Of a stretch of 64,000 nucleotides of DNA, positions 60,376-64,000 are shown in pieces (the stretch's first letter is position 1; the number at the start of each line of letters is the position of its first letter). The stretch lies in contig JAWGHR010000004.1 in assembly GCA_032560695.1 (NCBI GenBank), positions 98,192-162,191 on the forward strand, given 5' to 3'. The stretch is from Peptoniphilus_A harei_B (GTDB lineage Bacteria > Bacillota > Clostridia > Tissierellales > Peptoniphilaceae). Made by a program: the position numbers and the translations under genes. The notes under the pieces were generated by a model, which had not been told where the DNA came from, ran no database searches, and worked only from the letters and a program-made list of their open reading frames with translations.

Positions 60376-61214
60376 TTCTTCCTCCCATATAAAACTAAAA
60401 TTTTATTAATATCTGGCTCTTCAACAAATAAGTCCTCTGGAATATTTTCTCTCGTAACATTTTTTACAAGAGCATCAAAGGTAGTTGAGTTTGATTTTAT
60501 GCCAAGGACATCAAATTCTTTCAAGAGGTCTTTGTCCTCTGCACCGCCCTTTAGGACTAAATATTTTTCCAAAAATTCTTCCTTACTACAAGAATCAATT
60601 ACTTTTCCATTATCAATAAAAATAATATAGTCAGCAATTCTGTCCAAGTCTTCAGTGATATGTGTAGAAAAAAGCACTGTATTGTTTTCATCTTCCACAA
60701 ATTCCTTCAAAATATCTGTGAGTTCATCTCTCATGCTTGGGTCAAGTCCACTTGTTGGCTCATCTAAAATCAAGAGATTAGCCTCGTGAGAAAGAGCTAT
60801 AGAAAGCATAAGCTTTATTTTCATTCCACGAGAAAGTTCTCTAACTTTTTTATTTTTTTCAATGCCAAAATATTTAATATAGTCAAAAAACTTTTCTTCC
60901 TTCCAATTTTCGTAGCCACACTTCATAGCATCATTTACAAGAGAAATTTTCCAGTCTTTGGACAAGAAGGAGTCGTCCATAATTATCCCCACATCTTGAA
61001 GATAATTTAAATTCCTTGCATCTTCTCCGTCCACAAATACTTCTCCCTCATAATTTATTAGGGACAAGAGGGACTTTATTGTAGTTGTCTTTCCCATTCC
61101 ATTTTTTCCAATAAATCCAGTGATATATCCCTTTTTTATTTCAAAGGACTCTTCTCCCAAAATAAACTTGTCGTAGGTCTTTTTCAAATTTTTAACTTCA
61201 ATTTTATTCGTCAT
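60372..61214 (-). CDS. ABC transporter ATP-binding protein, GntR-linked
   Basis: The 280-residue ATPase has Walker A GKNGMGKTT, signature LSRGMKIKLM, Walker B LLILDEPTSGLDP and switch His in FSTHITED, all intact. A C-terminal domain of about 80 residues follows, as in BcrA/YtrB-type ATPases. ATG at 61214 is chosen because AAGGAGGG is ten bases upstream and the longer in-frame start at 61244 has no site. Overlaps gntR by 11 bases. Confidence 0.92.
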   Translation of the reverse strand: MTNKIEVKNLKKTYDKFILGEESFEIKKGYITGFIGKNGMGKTTTIKSLLSLINYEGEVFVDGEDARNLNYLQDVGIIMDDSFLSKDWKISLVNDAMKCGYENWKEEKFFDYIKYFGIEKNKKVRELSRGMKIKLMLSIALSHEANLLILDEPTSGLDPSMRDELTDILKEFVEDENNTVLFSTHITEDLDRIADYIIFIDNGKVIDSCSKEEFLEKYLVLKGGAEDKDLLKEFDVLGIKSNSTTFDALVKNVTRENIPEDLFVEEPDINKILVLYGRKK

Positions 61215-61593
61215 AGTCCAAGCCCTCCTTGTATAAAAATTCAAATAATTCTAAAATTGTTTCCTTGTCTAAATCTAAATCGGCAGATAATTTTATAGCT
61301 TCTTGCAAGTGATTTTCCAATTCCTTTTGCATTTCTTCTCTCTTGACCTCTGAGTCCTTGCTGGCCACAAAGGTCCCAAGTCCCTGCCTAGACTCAACAA
61401 AGCCCTCTTCTTCCAATTCGTCGTAGGCCTTTTTCACTGTCAAGATGCTTACCTTTAAGTCCTTGGAAAGAGTCCTCACAGAAGGAAGCTGCTCTCCTTC
61501 TTTAACCTTGTTTTTTAAAATGTTTTCTTTTATAGCATTCTTTATCTGTTCATAAAGAGGAATTGAGGATCCATTTATTAAAATAATTTTCAT
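61204..61593 (-). CDS. GntR family transcriptional regulator, YtrA subfamily
   Basis: The 129-residue repressor has an N-terminal GntR winged helix (PLYEQIKNAIKENIL, then LPSVRTLSKDLKVSILTVKK and AYDELEEEGFVESRQGLGTF) and only a short helical C-terminal part, as in the YtrA subgroup. First gene of the operon. The promoter and repeated TGTTATA boxes just upstream suggest autorepression. The inducer is unknown; YtrA regulators respond to cell-wall antibiotics in Bacillus. Confidence 0.92.
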   Translation of the reverse strand: MKIILINGSSIPLYEQIKNAIKENILKNKVKEGEQLPSVRTLSKDLKVSILTVKKAYDELEEEGFVESRQGLGTFVASKDSEVKREEMQKELENHLQEAIKLSADLDLDKETILELFEFLYKEGLDYDE

Positions 61594-61603
61594 TTTGCCT
61601 CCT

Positions 61604-61643
61604 TGTTATATAACACTATATAACAGTCTATAACACTTGTCAA
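61604..61643 (-). promoter_or_regulatory. Promoter and repeated operator of the GntR-ABC operon
   Basis: TTGACA (61638-61643), 17 bases, TATAGT (61615-61620) on the minus strand. On the plus strand TATAACA occurs at 61609-61615, 61619-61625 and 61629-61635, exactly 10 bases apart. The first is half of a perfect palindrome TGTTATATAACA (61604-61615). Bound GntR would cover the -10 and spacer. Confidence 0.75.
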
Positions 61644-61700
61644 TTATTTTAATTTTTTATAAATATTTTTGATATAATAAGGGAAAAGGAGAGAATTTCT

Positions 61701-62117
61701 ATGAATAATGAGGCTAAAAAATATAAAAAGAATGTGGCTTTTATAATTTTTGCAAGCTTAATAATATTTTCCACTTGCTTTTATTATGTAAAGCTAAGAA
61801 AGCCTGACGCCTATGTGACCATGGATCCTCTCACAATTCAGTTTCACTTCACTGGCTACGATGGATCTGGCAAGGCTGAGATAGAAATCCTTGAATATCC
61901 TAAAATTGTCAGTATAAAGAATGAGAAGGACAGAGAAGATATAGAAAAAATCCTTCACAACCCAAGTATTGAGTGGAGCAAAAATGAAAACTTAAGAAAT
62001 GGAGAAGAGATATCTTTTTATATTAGATATAAAAACACAGGAAAATATTATATTAAATTTAACAGAGAATATGGACGTCTTGGGACAATAGTCCAAGACC
62101 TAATTCCCACAAAGTAA
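61701..62117 (+). CDS. Membrane-anchored protein, 138 residues, unknown
   Basis: One N-terminal hydrophobic segment (VAFIIFASLIIFSTCFYYV) is followed by an extracytoplasmic beta-rich domain with FHFTGYDGSGKAEIEI. The GYDGxGxA pattern is seen in other Firmicute surface proteins of unknown role. AAAAGGAGAG precedes the ATG and TATAAT lies at 61673-61678. It is divergent from gntR and followed by the PLD gene. Confidence 0.7.
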   Translation: MNNEAKKYKKNVAFIIFASLIIFSTCFYYVKLRKPDAYVTMDPLTIQFHFTGYDGSGKAEIEILEYPKIVSIKNEKDREDIEKILHNPSIEWSKNENLRNGEEISFYIRYKNTGKYYIKFNREYGRLGTIVQDLIPTK

Positions 62118-62138
62118 TTTTAATTTTTGGAGAAGATT

Positions 62139-63539
62139 TTGAAAAAGAAAAAGAAAATTATGATACTTATTTTATTACTCATTATTATTCCAATTATATA
62201 CAGCTTGAATACAAAAAATCCCCCTGGCACCAACCTGTCATCTGACTTTAAGAATGCTGACTGCGAATTTTTATATGACTTGACCTATCTAAAGGATGGA
62301 AAGAGGATTCACGAGAAGAGGATTTTTAAGCGAGAGATGGATCTTATAAAAAATGCCCAGGACTTTCTCATGCTGGACTTCTTCCTCTTTAACGACGAGT
62401 ACCCAAACTCCATGACCTTTCCAAGTCAAGTAAAGGAGATGACGGACCTCTTAATTGCAAAGAAAAAAGAAAATCCTGCCATGCCAATTTTATTTGTCAC
62501 AGACCCCATAAATAATTTTTACGGGGCCTATGAAGAAGATAATCTAAAGAAGCTTCGTGAAAATGGAATTGAAGTTGTGGTCACTGACTTAAACAAGATG
62601 CGTGACTCCAATGCCCTTGTATCTGGAATTTACAGGGCCTATCTCCAATGGTTTGGGACATCTGGTGGCGGCTGGATCAAAAACTTTTTTGACAAAGATG
62701 CCGACAAGGTGAATGTGAGGTCAATTTTAAAACTCGCCAACTTCAAGGGCAACCACAGAAAAGTTTTGATTTCAGAAAAGGAAGCCCTAGTTGCTTCGGC
62801 AAACCCCCACGACCCATCAGCCCACCACTCCAATGTGGCCATGGTCTTTCGTGGCAAGTCCGTGGAGGATTTAATTAAGTCTGAGTCCATATTTTTTGAC
62901 AAACTTCCTAAAGAAATAGAAAATTTTAAAGCTGAAGAAGTCACTTCTCCTTACAAGCTCAATGTCATCACTGAAGGCAAAATTTATGATGAAATTTCAA
63001 AAAATATTAAGGAAACAAAAAAGGGCGACGAGATAAATCTTGGAATCTTTTATCTTTCAGAATTTAGGATTTTAAAAGAGCTTGGCGAAGCTGCAAAGCG
63101 TGGAGTTGATGTAAAGATCATTGCAGACCTCAACAAGGATGCCTTTGGACTAGAAAAAAACGGATCACCCAATAGGCCTGCCCTAAGTGAGTTAAAAGAA
63201 GACTATCCTGACATAAATATTCGCTGGTATCAAACATCAGGCGAGCAGTTCCACACAAAATTTATTTACTTCGACTTCAAGGACAGGGACCCACTTGCCA
63301 TCCTTGGATCAGCCAACTACACAAGGAGAAACCTGGATAACTTTAACCTTGAAACAAATCTTGCAGTGGAAATGGAAAAAGATTCTCCTATGGCGAAGGA
63401 GATGAAGGACTATTACGCAAGAATTTGGAATAACGAGGACGGAGATTACACTCTTCCTATCGAAGACTTTTATGAAAGTAGATTTATTATGAGGATTCTC
63501 TGGAAAATCCAAGAAAAGACAGGCCTTTGTACCTGGTAA
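62139..63539 (+). CDS. Phospholipase D family protein, membrane-anchored
   Basis: The 466-residue PLD-superfamily protein has an N-terminal membrane anchor (MILILLLIIIPIIYS). Two HKD-like motifs are present: GNHRKVLISEKEALVASANP and FHTKFIYFDFKDRDPLAILG, followed by SANYTRRN. It could be a cardiolipin synthase relative or a phosphodiesterase. TTG at 62139 is chosen as start because GGAG is six bases upstream. A TTG at 62127 would overlap that site and ATG 62160 would cut the basic N terminus. Confidence 0.85.
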   Translation: MKKKKKIMILILLLIIIPIIYSLNTKNPPGTNLSSDFKNADCEFLYDLTYLKDGKRIHEKRIFKREMDLIKNAQDFLMLDFFLFNDEYPNSMTFPSQVKEMTDLLIAKKKENPAMPILFVTDPINNFYGAYEEDNLKKLRENGIEVVVTDLNKMRDSNALVSGIYRAYLQWFGTSGGGWIKNFFDKDADKVNVRSILKLANFKGNHRKVLISEKEALVASANPHDPSAHHSNVAMVFRGKSVEDLIKSESIFFDKLPKEIENFKAEEVTSPYKLNVITEGKIYDEISKNIKETKKGDEINLGIFYLSEFRILKELGEAAKRGVDVKIIADLNKDAFGLEKNGSPNRPALSELKEDYPDINIRWYQTSGEQFHTKFIYFDFKDRDPLAILGSANYTRRNLDNFNLETNLAVEMEKDSPMAKEMKDYYARIWNNEDGDYTLPIEDFYESRFIMRILWKIQEKTGLCTW

Positions 63540-63554
63540 AATTTTAAACATTAA

Positions 63555-63588
63555 AAAATCACGGTAGAAATTACCGTGATCTTTTTTT
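63555..63588. terminator. Bidirectional terminator between PLD gene and edge lipoprotein
   Basis: Perfect stem ATCACGGTA with TACCGTGAT around GAAAT, flanked by A and T runs. Confidence 0.85.
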
Positions 63589-64000
63589 ATTTATCAACTA
63601 TATACTTTATTTCTGAAATCAAGTCGTCATCTGATAAGAGTGTAGGGCTTTCTTGGCCGCCAAGCTTTCCATAAAAAGAATAGTGAAATTTATTTGTGTT
63701 CCTATCTCTTTCTGAGTCGTACATATATATTGTATCTTCCTCATCTTTATTGTGTAGCTTAATTAATAAAGAATTGTAATCTGGGATTGAATCATAGGAA
63801 TATCCCTGGTCCACAACTTTACAGTTTCCCAAGAGACTTATTATCTCTCCTAACTTTTCTTCATTGTTTTCAGAAGAAAAAATCTCTCTTGTAGTCATAT
63901 CTTCTTCATCTGCAATTACTTCCACGCTTAAAGATTCAAATTTATAAACTTCTCCAGTGGAAAATTTTATCTCGTGACTTTGGTCCTTCTTACAAGCTGT
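63587..64000 (-). CDS. Predicted lipoprotein, N terminus beyond window
   Basis: On the minus strand an open frame enters from the right edge and ends at 63587. The first visible residues are TACKKDQSHEIKFSTG, which look like the end of a lipobox with the lipidated cysteine, so the signal peptide lies just outside. The visible mature part is about 135 residues, acidic, with SYDSIPDYNSLLIKLHNKDE and a C-terminal SEIKYIVDK. No known family is recognised. An internal GTG at 63925 is not the true start. Confidence 0.65.
   Translation of the reverse strand, partial: TACKKDQSHEIKFSTGEVYKFESLSVEVIADEEDMTTREIFSSENNEEKLGEIISLLGNCKVVDQGYSYDSIPDYNSLLIKLHNKDEEDTIYMYDSERDRNTNKFHYSFYGKLGGQESPTLLSDDDLISEIKYIVDK

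Overview
The window is low-GC DNA (about one third G+C by eye) from a Gram-positive anaerobe. Genes carry strong AGGAGG-type ribosome binding sites, intergenic gaps are short, and intrinsic terminators are abundant. The gene set fits the Peptoniphilaceae (Anaerococcus/Peptoniphilus/Finegoldia-like cocci): methylglyoxal synthase, the PFL (DUF711)/ACT pair, short CstA permeases, a phosphate acetyltransferase, rpsF-ssb-rpsR and heterodimeric ABC exporters. The genus is an inference. No insertion sequence, prophage or CRISPR array was seen, so this is mostly ordinary chromosome with a few unusual spots.

Layout. 1-8 kb, mostly minus strand: a left-edge fragment; a tight operon of a Mn-type CDF exporter, trkA, trkH, a second trkA and ung; then proC with a DJ-1/PfpI gene. 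7.8-9 kb: two half-size chromate transporter genes. 9-14.5 kb, minus: ADP-ribosylglycohydrolase, a frameshifted RelE-like toxin remnant, erythromycin-esterase family, pta, folP and an MBL-fold hydrolase. 14.5-18 kb: an unknown gene, a lipoprotein, tmRNA, VanZ, HAD phosphatase and tRNA-Pro(UGG). 18.4-24.6 kb: two near-identical cstA genes flanking a HesB-related CC-motif protein, a MoxR AAA+ ATPase and a VWA protein. 24.7-35 kb: alkaline phosphatase, hibernation factor, an ArAE transporter with an unknown partner, a YjiH-family membrane protein, a stalk-domain protein, rpsF-ssb-rpsR and mgsA. 34.7-39.8 kb: an HExxH membrane protein, pepT, an 18-bp tandem repeat, an LCP protein, a DUF188-glutaredoxin fusion and a nitroreductase. 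39.9-43.6 kb: an ABC transporter plus two-component operon. 43.6-49.1 kb: a 50-codon membrane ORF, fRMsr, an APC permease-amidohydrolase fusion across a 13-A tract, and PFL/ACT. 49-54.4 kb: a lipoprotein, a second vanZ with an attenuator-like leader, a class I amidotransferase, MATE and DegV. 54.6-64 kb: tadA, PAP2, a heterodimeric ABC exporter, a GntR-ABC operon with a repeated operator, a PLD-family protein and a lipoprotein cut by the right edge.

Links between genes. The trk operon joins two structurally different TrkA gating subunits to one TrkH channel. The MoxR-VWA pair and its small HesB-related partner lie inside a cstA duplication and may serve the CstA permeases. That locus, the homopolymer-controlled permease/amidohydrolase fusion and the vanZ leader are the best candidates for undescribed biology here. 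Promoters, terminators and RNA structures were judged by eye and were not computed.
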